Assembly (NCBI GenBank): GCA_963850255.1
Contig: CAWKLL010000022.1
Coordinates: 1 to 64,000 of the forward strand
Length of the DNA stretch: 64,000 nucleotides
Direction: 5' to 3'
Origin: J054 sp963850255
Lineage (GTDB): Bacteria > Pseudomonadota > Gammaproteobacteria > Steroidobacterales > GCA-2729495
The notes below the pieces were generated by a model, which saw nothing but the letters and a program-made list of their open reading frames with translations, did not search any database and was not told the origin of the DNA. Positions 1 through 9,609 of this stretch are shown here, one piece after another (positions within the stretch are counted from its first letter, which is position 1; the number at the start of each line of letters is the position of its first letter). The position numbers and the translations under genes were made by a program.

Positions 1-3000
1 CAAGGTCGCGAAACTCGTCGTCCCTTCCGGCTCCAGGAAGTCCAGGGTGGCCGGGCGCGTTCGTATAGACCTCGAGCATCTCGATGTAGGGCGCATCGGG
101 CGCATCTCCGCGGGCACACCCGATGCCAGTGCTGCAGCCCGTGCCGGCTAACGGGTTCACCGGGTTTGCACACTCGTACACGCGCACGGCTTCGATCTCG
201 AGCGTTTGCGGGAAGAACGAATCCGCGTCGTTGCCGACCGCGAGCCCTATCGCCACGTAGAAATCCTGGTCGAACGGCGCCGCGTCCGTGCCCAGCGTGT
301 AGGCGCCGTCGGCATCGTACCCGCCGTCGCCGTCGGCATCCTCGAAATAGGCGTACCAGTTGTCCTGGGTCTGCGTAGCCACATGAACATCGTTCACGAA
401 CCAGCGAACTGCGCCGCCCTCCCATTCGATGGCGTACTCGATGTCATCGAGTGTCGGCGCGCCCGGTGCGGTCGAGGTCCTCGTCGTCGCGGTATCCTCC
501 GGCACCGGCAGGCCGTAGCGCAAAGTATGCTCCAGCGTGCTGTTGCTCGGGCCGAGATTTGGTGCATTGACCACGTCGATTTCCCCGGACTGCGGGAACG
601 GACCGTAGTTCGGGCAGAACCTCACCCGGGGGAATGGCCGGCAGCAGCCGCAGCGACGGCAGGGTGCCCTGGGTACCCGGCATCCGCGCGTCGATCTCGA
701 TGCGCCCGAAGGTGAATTCCAGGTTGCCCCGGGTGTCGATGAGACCGGAGGTGAATCCACCCTCGTTGCGCGCTTCGATGCTCAGCCTGCCGTTGGCGAC
801 CGTGACTCGTTCGCCGAGGTAGGCCTGCACGCCGTCGCAGGGCTCCGGGCAGTCAGCATTGGTGCGGGCGGTCCAGCGCAACGGATTGAGGCCATCGTCG
901 AATTCATCGGACCAGATCAGCCGCCAGGCCGAATCGACGACGCTGGTTTCCGATGCGCCGTCGTTGCCATTTCCTGCCGCATCCGTGGCGACATCGGCGG
1001 CCACGTCGACGCTGAGATCACCGACCGCGTCCGGCGTGATATTCGCCGTGTAAGTGGCGGCGTCGACGATGGTGAAGGCGCTGAGCGCACCGTTAGTGAC
1101 GGCAACTGCGCCCACCTCGAAGCCGTCAACGGCCTCGCTGAACTGGAAGGTCACCGCCAGCGGCTCAAGGAACTCGATGTCCGCCGGCAACCCGACAATC
1201 GTAAGCGTCGGCCTGGTCACGTCGAAGGTCACCGCAGAGCCGTCGGTGGTCGCCGTGGACGCAAAGCCTGGCGTCAGATCGTCGATCAGCCTGGAAGTTG
1301 TCGACAGTGAATGCGACCGGCCCTTCAGGATCGCTGATGAGCGCGACCCGGGTCGCCTGGTAGGTGTCACCGGAACCCGTCACAGTCGCCGGTGCGCCGG
1401 CGATGGTGACGGTCGGCGTCGAAATCGCTTCGCTGGCGGTGATCGAGAGTGTCAGCAGGTCGCCCGCTCGCGCGAAGGCTCCATTGGCATTGCTGGAGGC
1501 GATGCCAACGAAATTCAGCAGCGGTGCGTCAGGATTCAGCGCGCTGCTTACGACGACATCAGCCGCCGCCACACTCGGAGTGCCCGCGGCGTCTACAGCG
1601 GCGCCCGCGGGGACAGCAATTACCAGATCACCCAGACCGGTCGGCGTTACAGCTGCCGTGTAGGTGTCAGCATCCACAGCGACGAAGCCGCCGGCCGCGC
1701 CGTTGGTCGTCTGGATGTCGCCCAACTCAAAGCCGGTCACCGGTTTGCTGAACTCGAAGCTCACCGGTATCGCGGCGAGCGTATTAAACGTGGCCGGCGC
1801 GCCTGCGATCGTGACGGTGGCCGAGCTGATATTCACGAGCACGCTGCTCGAATCCGTCGACTCGGACACCGGTGCACCGGCGTTGCCCGCAGAGTCGGTG
1901 TAGGTGATGGAGAAGTCGACGACGCCCTCGGTGTCGCCGGCTGTCACTGCGCGGCTCGCGCGCCAGTTCGGACCGGAACCGACAGGCGTTGCGGAGATAC
2001 CGCCGATGGTCACCGTGGGCGTCGCGATCGGTTCATCTGCGGTCAGCGTCACTTCGACGATGTCGCCGATTGTCGCGAGGCCGGGATTGTTGTTGTTCGA
2101 CGCGATTGTCACGGCCGTCAGGCTGGGCGCGGTTGCATCGACAGTGACCCTGCTCGAGTCGGTCGACGTGGACACCGGGAAGCCCTCATTGCCGGCAACG
2201 TCGACGTACTCGATGGCGAACGAGATCACACCGTCGGCATCGGCGGCGGTCAGCGCCCGACTCGCCTGCCAGTCGGTGCCCGAGCCCACGACGGTGGTTG
2301 CGGCTGTATCGCCGATTGTCACCGTTGGCGCCAGGATCGGCTCATCAGAGGTCAGCGTGACGGTGACGACATCACCAGTCGTGGCAAACCCCGGATTGGC
2401 ATTGTTCGACGCGATCGTTACCGCGGTCAGTTCCGGCGGCGAGATGTCATCGACGCGCTGATAGACGCGTACGAAATCGACCAGCATGGTCTGCGGGAAG
2501 GTTTCGTCACCCTGAGGCGGCTCGCCGCCGCTGCCGAGCGTGCCACCCATGGCGACGTTAAGCAGCAGGAAGAACTCGCGGCGGAATTCCTCCATCAGTT
2601 GCGGATCGATCTCCAGCTCGAAGTACTCGACCCCGTCGATGGACACGGTGACCCGGTCGGCCGTCCAGTTCGACTCCCAGATGTGGAAATCCTCGTCGAG
2701 CCGATCCGGCCACTCCAGTTTCTCGGTCACAAAAATGCGCCCGGCGGGAAAACAGTTCGCCTGCGGGTCCGGCACCCGTGTCTCGTCGCACCAGTGCATC
2801 GCACTGGTCGTGGTTTTTTGCGCCACCACGCTTTCCGCCGCGCTGTTGTATGTGTTGTTGAATACCTCTACGAAATCGATCTCTCCCGATCTCGGCCAGC
2901 CGACATCCGGGAAGTTCGCGCCAAGGCTCCAGAATGCGGGCCAGGTCCCCTCACCGACGGGCATCTTGATACGCGCAACGACCTTGCCGTACTTGAAGTT

Positions 3001-3907
3001 GAATTTATCGAGGGTGGTAATTCGTGCGGAAGTGATGGTGCCGTCGCGCACGCCGCAGGGCTCCACCGGGCAGAGTGCGGTAATGACCAGGTTGCCGTCC
3101 TCGACACGCAGGTTGTCGGGAGAATCCGTGTAAAGCTGCCACTCGTTGTTGCCCCAGCCGAAATTGTCGGGGCCGTAGCCCTGGTCGATATTCCAATTGG
3201 CGGGATCCGGCGCATCACCGGTATCGAACTCGTCCGCAAACGCCAGCGTGAATTCGGCAGCGTCCTCGCCGACGGGCGGGTAGCCCGGGAAGGGAAAGTC
3301 GAGGTTATCGGTGCCATCGAGTGCAGCATAGGTCGTATAGAAGTGATCCAGGGCCGCCGTTTCGGTGACCACAGCATTGCCGGGCGCGATCGTGTTGACG
3401 ACGATGACAACCTCCGTCGCGAAATCCGGCGAATCGAAATCCAGTTCCTGCCCGATGGCCGCCGCCTGGGTCGCTTCGCTGATCGTGATCCCGTTGCTCG
3501 GGTTACTGTCGGCATCGATGCTCTGCAGGAACACCAACTGGTTCAGCGCGGCGCGATCGACCGGGCTGAAGCTGGAAGTCAGTTCGACCGCGGTGACGTA
3601 AGGCGCTTCCGGGCACCGTACCCAGCACGATGTCACCAATCGAAAAGGTCACCAGATCCTGAAAGCTGCCGGTCGTAAGCTGCGTGTACTCAAACTCGCC
3701 GCTGGCGCCGGTAACACCGCTCCGTCCGCCCGATGTCTCCCAGCTGACACCAGAAACCTCCGAATCCACCAGCACGCCCTTAACGACCGGCTGAGGCGTT
3801 CCCGGTATCGACTGCGGCCCGCTGCCCTGCCCGCAACCGATTAAAAACGCTAACGGCGCGAGAACAGTGCACAGGCGCAAGAGGCGCGTCGGCTTGTCAA
3901 AGGGCAT
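1..3907 (-). CDS. GH16 beta-glucanase lipoprotein with Ig-like repeats and a second GH16 domain (3' end outside window, frame-broken)
   Basis: This is a secreted endo-beta-1,3-glucanase (laminarinase-type), read on the minus strand from the ATG at 3907. The N-terminus is a lipoprotein signal with lipobox LIGC, followed by a short surface-linker domain. A first GH16 domain spans about 3300-2460 and carries the intact catalytic motif GEIDFVE near 2880. Tandem Ig-like modules follow at about 2440-930. A second GH16-like domain (WSDEFDDG near 890) runs to the window edge; its motif reads GEIDVVNA, so the acid/base Glu is replaced by Asn. The reading frame changes near 3610, 1290 and 620, and each time the homology continues in another frame. 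These breaks are either indel errors or decay. The gene lies in a glucan locus with GH3 and two sugar permeases. GH16 identity is secure; exact substrate is inferred. Confidence 0.85.
930..2440 (-). repeat. Tandem Ig-like (Big-type) modules inside the GH16 gene
   Basis: Two module types alternate in the translated GH16 protein. Type A begins LTAVTIASNN and continues with GD.V.VTLT..EPI..PTVTI. Copies lie at about 2440-2140, 2139-1850 and, more divergent, 1535-1290. Type B carries VTIAGAPATF and a PVSFEFSKPVTGFELG-like strand, with copies at about 1835-1540 and 1225-930. They are probably spacer or adhesion modules that hold the two GH16 domains apart at the cell surface. Boundaries are approximate. 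Confidence 0.7.
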
Positions 3908-4025
3908 GTATCAGGTCTCTGGATTTTCGGAAACGGGTGGCGTTATTTATTTTTACCGGGCTACTGGTCGCCCCGTTGATATAAGCGCTCTAGTCGCGCG
4001 GCTCGTCACCCTACCCCGCAACAAA

Positions 4026-4055
4026 ATAATACGGAGCCAATGACAGCGTTGTCAA
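4026..4055 (-). promoter_or_regulatory. Putative sigma-70 promoter of the GH16 gene
   Basis: On the minus strand the sequence reads TTGACA (4055-4050), an 18-base spacer, then TATTAT (4031-4026), about 120 bases upstream of the GH16 start codon. The -35 hexamer overlaps the operator palindrome at 4041-4054, so a bound repressor would be expected to block RNA polymerase. Inferred from consensus match only. Confidence 0.55.
4041..4054. promoter_or_regulatory. LacI-type operator upstream of GH16
   Basis: The sequence TGACAGCGTTGTCA is a near-perfect palindrome with a central CG, typical of LacI-family operators of sugar regulons. An almost identical site (TTGACAGCGCTGTCAA) lies at 9533-9548 between the GH3 and GPH permease genes. 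No LacI-family gene is present in the window, so the regulator must be encoded elsewhere. Confidence 0.65.
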
Positions 4056-4251
4056 TTCGGCCCGCCGAATGTTTATTGTTAGCGCAGTACCGCCTTAATT
4101 CACAGAACAGTATATTCGCAGGCTGGTGCGCCGAATGTATGCTATACACACCATAAGCTATTCAATAGCGGTCACGCACTGCGGCGGTGCAACAATGCGC
4201 CGCCACAATGCTGTGCGCTTAGACGCGCTGCGGCATCCCGGCCGGGTATGC

Positions 4252-4476
4252 CTAGGCTGCGCGAGCTCGGTTGCGCCTTAACAGCGGACGGTGAGGAACG
4301 GAGAAAAGCCGCCACGGCCGTCCGCGACCACCGTCGGCCCGATTCCGAGCGGCGTCGCGCGCACGGTTCAGGTGATTGGCGTCGACAGCCGGTGCGGCGG
4401 CGAACGAGGCGACCGTTGTCAACCCACCTAGGCTGAACGAAAAAGCATCACGTCCGTGCTTGTCCCAATTTCGCAT
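4252..4476 (-). other. Possible 5' remnant of a secreted protein
   Basis: An ATG at 4476 is preceded by a good ribosome binding site (GGAGGA, 7-base spacing) and begins MRNWDKHGRD followed by a hydrophobic, Ala-rich stretch resembling a signal peptide. After about 30 residues the translation becomes Arg-rich and low-complexity, as if out of frame. No family is recognised. It may be the start of a degraded gene or a chance ORF. The rest of 3908-4606 holds the GH16 promoter/operator and no other recognisable feature. Confidence 0.25.
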
Positions 4477-4606
4477 AGTTCTGTCCTCCATAGTGACGTC
4501 CTTGTTTGCGGTCCGCCGATCTGGCCGTGGCGATTCACAGCGCAACCTTAGGCCGCCGGAGAACAGGCGGCAAACGAAATTAGCTCAGCTCTGGGTTGAG
4601 AAAAAG

Positions 4607-5506
4607 TTAACCGGCACTGGAGAAATTCTGCAGGATCCACTCTCGTATTTTGCGCACGGCATCGTCCTCGACCCGGTCCTCTTTGCAGACCAGGTAGTAA
4701 TTGGCATCGGTCACGAGATCTTGCTTGAACAGACGAACGATACTTCCGTGCTCGAACCACAAGTCTGCGAGAGGCACGGGCACCATTGCCGCACCGATAC
4801 CGCGCTCCACCGCGCGCATAACGGCAATCATCGAATCGAGTCGGATTACCTTCGAATCCTCCGGAATTTTGACGCCCGAGACACTTGCCCACTCCGCCCA
4901 CGCTTTCGGACGCGCTTCATGCACGATCATCGGAAAGTCGCTGACGATAGTCTTGTTCCTTACCAGCATCTTGTTCTTGAAATCCGGGGATCCTGCGGGT
5001 ACCAGGCGGAGCGGGAAAAGCAGGTTTGAAGGATTGCCCGTTGGCGGAGTGCGGAATAGTCGGATCGAAAGGTCGAAATCCGACGGGTGTTTCTCCGCCG
5101 TTTCGTCGCTGGTACCGACCTGGATATCGATATCGGGGTGCTTCTCGGTAAACTCACTCAGGCGAGGTATAAATAATTCGCTGGCGAAGAACGGCTGTAC
5201 CGAAATACGCAGGGAACTGGCCTGGCTGCCCTTTTTGTAACCGGCAGCAACGGCATGCAGCTGATCAATTAGCGGACTGACGTCTTGGTAAAGCGATCTT
5301 CCGACATCCGTGAGAGCCAGTTCACGACCTTTCCGATCGAACAGCCGTTGACCCAATTCCTGCTCGAGACTCTTTATCTGATGGCTGACGGCCGAAGGCG
5401 TGATGAAAAGCTCCTGGCTGGCCGCACGAAAACTTTCATACCGCGCGGCGACACAAAACATTCGCAAACCGCGCAGAGAGATCTTGGCCGCCCTGCTCGC
5501 CATCAT
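4607..5506 (-). CDS. LysR-family transcriptional regulator (GcvA-like)
   Basis: This 299-residue protein has a typical LysR layout. Residues about 10-68 form a winged helix-turn-helix, with the signature FRAASQELFITPSAVSHQIK. A periplasmic-binding-protein-like effector domain occupies about 95-295. The N-terminal SLRGLRMF stretch and overall form resemble the GcvA subgroup. It is encoded on the same strand just downstream of the sugar porter and GH3 genes, so it may respond to a sugar-derived signal, but the shared operator in this locus is LacI-type rather than the T-N11-A type LysR box. Two adjacent ATG codons are possible starts (5506, 5503). Confidence 0.88.
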   Translation of the reverse strand: MMASRAAKISLRGLRMFCVAARYESFRAASQELFITPSAVSHQIKSLEQELGQRLFDRKGRELALTDVGRSLYQDVSPLIDQLHAVAAGYKKGSQASSLRISVQPFFASELFIPRLSEFTEKHPDIDIQVGTSDETAEKHPSDFDLSIRLFRTPPTGNPSNLLFPLRLVPAGSPDFKNKMLVRNKTIVSDFPMIVHEARPKAWAEWASVSGVKIPEDSKVIRLDSMIAVMRAVERGIGAAMVPVPLADLWFEHGSIVRLFKQDLVTDANYYLVCKEDRVEDDAVRKIREWILQNFSSAG

Positions 5507-5617
5507 TACCCGCCGACCTCTTCAGGCCAGTGTTTCGGTGAGCAAATCCCCTTCGATGCCGGGAAACACCCGACAAATGCCATAACGATAACCGCAAATG
5601 TTGTGTCTATTTTCATA

Positions 5618-7180
5618 TCAGCGTCTAACCAGTAATCGTTCGAGATCCTCAAGCGAGCGGCCCTTGGTCTCCGGCACAATGCGCAGTACGAGAACGAGAC
5701 CCACTATCGCGAACAAACCATAAATCAGGAATGTTAAAGAATTGCCAAGCTTCTCAAGCTCCCACGGAAATACCAGTTGCACGGTGAAGCTGACCGCGGA
5801 ATTAACCAGGCCGGCGAGAGATATAGCCATGCCTCGCAGCCGATTAGGGAATAGCTCCGAAAACAAGACCCACATAACAGGCCCCAGGGATATGGCAAAG
5901 CTGGCGACAAAGCCGAGAATGCCGAGCAGTATAAACATCGGGTTTACATCAATTGCAGCACTGACCAGCTGCGACTCATTCTCCTGATACGCGTCTGCGC
6001 CAATGGCCTCCGATACGGCGAGCCGAAAATCGACGTCACTGTCGTAGGTGACCGTGGTCAAGGGCGCAATGCGATCACGGTCGATCTGCATGGGCAGCGA
6101 TTCAATCGCAGGCGCACTCAGCGAATAGGTCGCGGCACCGAAGCCGTAGGACAAAGACAGCATGCAAACGGTAATGCCTGACAAACCAACAATGAGTAAA
6201 GGGCGACGACCCAGCTTGTCTATCAAAAGGATAGCGACAATGGTGAACGCCAGGTTCACGAGCCCGACCAGAACCGCCTGCATAAAGGCGGCATCAGTCC
6301 CAATTCCCGACTGCTCGAAAATCATCGGCGCATAGAAAAAGACTGAGTTGATGCCGGTAATTTGTTGCAAAATTGCGATCGAAATGCCGATGGTCAAGAC
6401 CAGCCTCATGGCGGGCTGAAAAAGCTCCTTAACTGATGCCGTCTGCTCTTCAGCCGAAACTTTCAGACTGTTGTGGACCACCGCCAGTTCGGCGCTGGCT
6501 TGCTCGGGGCCGCTGACCCGCGCAAACACCTGCAACGCGTCAGAGTCCCTGCCATGCATCGCCAACCAGCGCGGACTCTCCGGCACCAAGATCAAGGCAA
6601 AGAAATACAGAATCGCCGGCAGCGTCTCGGCGCCCAGCATCCAGCGCCAGTTCCAGTCACCCATGCGCAGTGACGCTGCCCAGGCGAGATCGGATTGACC
6701 CAGGGTCAGTATCAAGTAGTTGCTGAAAAACGCGACAGAGATACCGACGACAATGTTCAACTGGTTGAACGAAACCAGGCGACCCCGCAGTTCGGCCGGT
6801 GCGATCTCGGCGATATACATCGGCGCAATGATTAGCGCCGCGCCTACGCCAAGACCGCCGATCATGCGCGCCAGCACCAGGAACAGAAAATTTGGCGCCA
6901 CGGCCGATGCGATGGCGGAGACCATAAACAAGGCTGCCGCGATCTTCATTACAGGCCGACGCCCGATGCGATCGCTCAGCGGCCCCGCCACCATCATGGC
7001 AAGCGTCGCCGTCAGCGTCAGCGATGCAACGGACCATCCAAGCTGCAGCTTCGTCAGGCTGAATTCCGTTTCAATGAAGCCGACGACACCGGATATCACG
7101 GACGCGTCGAAACCCATCAGAAAACCGCCGAGCGCGACGATCAGGGTAACCTTTACGGTAAATCGCGCACTTCGTTTCAT
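5618..7180 (-). CDS. Sugar porter MFS transporter
   Basis: This 520-residue, 12-TM permease of the sugar porter subfamily imports a hexose or small saccharide, probably by proton symport. Visible family signatures are GGFLMGFDASVISG in TM1, DRIGRRP in loop 2-3, a cytoplasmic PESPRWL motif after TM6, DKLGRRPLL in loop 8-9 and the C-terminal PETKGRSLEDLE. An insert of roughly 60 residues between TM9 and TM10 (around MQIDRDRIAPL) is longer than usual. It lies 17 bases downstream of the GH3 beta-glucosidase on the same strand, almost certainly in one operon, so glucose released by GH3 is the likely substrate. The product localises to the inner membrane. Confidence 0.9.
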   Translation of the reverse strand: MKRSARFTVKVTLIVALGGFLMGFDASVISGVVGFIETEFSLTKLQLGWSVASLTLTATLAMMVAGPLSDRIGRRPVMKIAAALFMVSAIASAVAPNFLFLVLARMIGGLGVGAALIIAPMYIAEIAPAELRGRLVSFNQLNIVVGISVAFFSNYLILTLGQSDLAWAASLRMGDWNWRWMLGAETLPAILYFFALILVPESPRWLAMHGRDSDALQVFARVSGPEQASAELAVVHNSLKVSAEEQTASVKELFQPAMRLVLTIGISIAILQQITGINSVFFYAPMIFEQSGIGTDAAFMQAVLVGLVNLAFTIVAILLIDKLGRRPLLIVGLSGITVCMLSLSYGFGAATYSLSAPAIESLPMQIDRDRIAPLTTVTYDSDVDFRLAVSEAIGADAYQENESQLVSAAIDVNPMFILLGILGFVASFAISLGPVMWVLFSELFPNRLRGMAISLAGLVNSAVSFTVQLVFPWELEKLGNSLTFLIYGLFAIVGLVLVLRIVPETKGRSLEDLERLLVRR

Positions 7181-7197
7181 TGCCGATACCCCGCGAC

Positions 7198-9420
7198 TCA
7201 GCCGCCCCGGACGACTCGAAATTCAGTTCTTAGCTCGGTCTCGGAACTTCCGCCAATCCATACATGGAACTCGCCGGGTTCGATCGTCAACTGCATGTTA
7301 CGCCCATAGAACGCCAGGTCGTCCGGATTCAGGTTGAAATCGACGGTGGTCGCCTGCCCCGGCTCCAGGCACACACGCCGGAAGCCCTTCAGTTCCCTGA
7401 CCGGCCTGGTGATACTCGCGACCAGGTCTCTGACGTATAGCTGCACGACTTCGTCGCCAGCAACATCTCCGCGGTTGGCAACCTCCGCGCTGACCGTCAC
7501 TGCCTCGCCGAGCTCAATTTCGTGCGCACTCATTCGAATACTGCTGTATTCGAACCTCGTGTAGGACAAGCCGTGCCCAAACGGAAACAACGGCGTAAAG
7601 AAGGTATCCAGATGGAACGCAGTCATGCCCAGCGATGTCTGCGGCGCATAGGTATCAATGTCGTCAATATGCACCACGGTGTCGTGCGATGGCGGCTTGC
7701 CGGTATTCTTTTGGCTGTAATAGATCGGAATCTGCCCGACCATTCTTGGGAATGTTGCAGGCAGCTTGCCGGATGGCGACTCGATGCCAAACAGGAGATC
7801 CGCAATCGCTGGTCCGCCCATTGTGCCCGGGTGCCAGGCGAACAGGATCGCGTCCACGTCATCAATGACATTGGACAAGGTCAGCGGCCTGCCTGCCAGA
7901 ATCACGGCGATGACCGGCGTACCGCTTGCCCTGATGCGGCGTACCAGTTCGGCCTGATCACCGGGCAAACTGATATCAGCACGCGAATGGGCCTCCCCCG
8001 AGAGGATCGATTCCTCGCCGAGAAACACAACGGCCACGTCGGAGTCATTTGCTATCGTCGCTGCCTCGTCGAATGCGTCTGTCACCTTGCTTCGCGAGTT
8101 ATCCATAGCCCGCAGATAACGAACCTCGAGGCTGTCACCAACCAGGCTTTGAATCGCGCACAAAGGCGTAACAGCGAGGCCCACGTCAGCATCGAAGATC
8201 CAGGTGCCAAGCTGCTCATAGGGCGCATCCGCCAACGGCCCGACGACAGCAATCGAGTTCAGCTGATCAATACTCAATGGCAGCGTGCCGTGGTCATTTT
8301 TCAACAGAACAACACTTTGCAGCGCCAGCTTCCGCGCTGTTGCAAGCGTTGCTTCGTTTGCAAGTGGCGGCAATTCCGCGGCATTAGTAATGGATTGCTC
8401 AAACAGGCCCAGGCCAAATTTGGCTCGCAGCACATTCTCAACCGCGCTATCGATGGTATCCAGACTGATGCGTCCGGCTTCGACCAGCCCGGCGAGATGC
8501 TTGCTGTAGGCATCGCCGGCCATTTCCATATCGACACCGGCGGTGGCTGCTGCGAATGCAGACTCGCGATCGTTCTCGGTCAGCCCATGTATCTGAAGCT
8601 GGCGAATCGAGTCCCAGTCACTCACAACGAAACCATCGAAACTCCACTCGTCACGCAACACTTGTCGCAACAAAAACTCGTTGCCCGTGGCGGGTACACC
8701 ATTAAGATCGGAAAACGATGGCATCAACGTCGCCACACCCGCGTCGACGGCCGCCCTGAACGGTCGAAAATAGACATTCCGCAGCGTGGTTTCGGGAACC
8801 TCGGTAGTCGCATAGTCGCGACCGCTCTCGACGGCGCCATAAGCCGCGAAGTGCTTCGCGCAAGCGGCAATCGAACCGGTCTCGGCAAGATCGCGACCCT
8901 GGAACCCCCGCACCATCGCGACTGCCAGTTCGCTCGTCAGCAAGACACACTCGCCGAAGCTCTCGGCAATGCGTCCCCAGCGCGGATCTCGCGAGATGTC
9001 GACCATGGGTGCGAAGGTCCAGTTGATGCCTGCTGCCGCAGCCTCGAGGGCCGCGGCGCGGGCGCCTTCCTTCACAAGTTCCGGGTTCCAGGTGGCAGCC
9101 TGACCCAGGGGAATCGGCATGATGGTTTTGAAGCCATGAATGACATCCCGGCCGACCATCAGGGGAATCCCTAGACGACTCTCTTCGACGGCGATTCGCT
9201 GAAGTTCGTTGACGACATCGACATCGACCTGATTGATCACCGAGCCAACGAGCCCGGCACGCAGGCGATCGCCGAGATAGTCCGGCGGATAAGCCTCGCT
9301 CGCATTGAGCTGGGTCAGCTGACCAATCTTCTCTGCCAGGGTCATCCGCCCAAGCAAAGCGACCAAGCGCTCCTCGGTCGTCGCAGCCTTGTTGACAGGA
9401 TCTGAGATATCGGCTCCCAT
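7198..9420 (-). CDS. GH3 family beta-glucosidase
   Basis: This 740-residue glycoside hydrolase family 3 enzyme releases glucose from the non-reducing ends of beta-glucan oligosaccharides. The N-terminal TIM barrel contains GLRAG-like loops, RDPRWGR, and the nucleophile loop GFVVSDWDS with the catalytic Asp near residue 271. The alpha/beta sandwich and the C-terminal fibronectin type III domain (PFGHGLSYTRFEYS, then EVVQLYVRD) follow. No signal peptide is seen (start MGADISDPVN), so it is probably cytoplasmic and acts on imported oligosaccharides. It heads an operon with the sugar porter, from a divergent promoter region that carries the 9533-9548 operator. Confidence 0.93.
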   Translation of the reverse strand: MGADISDPVNKAATTEERLVALLGRMTLAEKIGQLTQLNASEAYPPDYLGDRLRAGLVGSVINQVDVDVVNELQRIAVEESRLGIPLMVGRDVIHGFKTIMPIPLGQAATWNPELVKEGARAAALEAAAAGINWTFAPMVDISRDPRWGRIAESFGECVLLTSELAVAMVRGFQGRDLAETGSIAACAKHFAAYGAVESGRDYATTEVPETTLRNVYFRPFRAAVDAGVATLMPSFSDLNGVPATGNEFLLRQVLRDEWSFDGFVVSDWDSIRQLQIHGLTENDRESAFAAATAGVDMEMAGDAYSKHLAGLVEAGRISLDTIDSAVENVLRAKFGLGLFEQSITNAAELPPLANEATLATARKLALQSVVLLKNDHGTLPLSIDQLNSIAVVGPLADAPYEQLGTWIFDADVGLAVTPLCAIQSLVGDSLEVRYLRAMDNSRSKVTDAFDEAATIANDSDVAVVFLGEESILSGEAHSRADISLPGDQAELVRRIRASGTPVIAVILAGRPLTLSNVIDDVDAILFAWHPGTMGGPAIADLLFGIESPSGKLPATFPRMVGQIPIYYSQKNTGKPPSHDTVVHIDDIDTYAPQTSLGMTAFHLDTFFTPLFPFGHGLSYTRFEYSSIRMSAHEIELGEAVTVSAEVANRGDVAGDEVVQLYVRDLVASITRPVRELKGFRRVCLEPGQATTVDFNLNPDDLAFYGRNMQLTIEPGEFHVWIGGSSETELRTEFRVVRGG

Positions 9421-9532
9421 AATTCACATCGAATCGTGTATTCGCTGATAAGCTGCTCTGGCCGAGCACGCGGTACGATCTGGCCTACACTATGATCGCT
9501 ATTGCCGCGAATCGAAGCGTTTTTAACCGGGT

Positions 9533-9548
9533 TTGACAGCGCTGTCAA
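9533..9548. promoter_or_regulatory. Palindromic LacI-type operator overlapping divergent promoters
   Basis: TTGACAGCGCTGTCAA is a perfect 16-base palindrome in the 189-base gap between GH3 (minus) and the GPH permease (plus). Each end of the palindrome is itself a consensus -35 hexamer, TTGACA, on one strand. On the minus strand it is followed after 17 bases by TAAAAA, a plausible -10 for GH3. The plus-strand -10 is less clear. It matches the site at 4041-4054 upstream of GH16. Confidence 0.7.
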
Positions 9549-9609
9549 TTTGATGGACGATGACTAAAACACCAAAAACAAGCACAAATCCGGCCCGGGG
9601 ATCGACAGC

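Noticed and set aside
1054..3678. An 874-residue open frame on the plus strand
   Set aside because: It is antisense to the GH16 gene, is rich in Arg/Asp/Gly with no family pattern, and arises from the codon bias of the opposite strand.
7522..9174. A 550-residue plus-strand open frame
   Set aside because: Antisense to the GH3 beta-glucosidase, which has full family motifs; the plus-strand translation has none.
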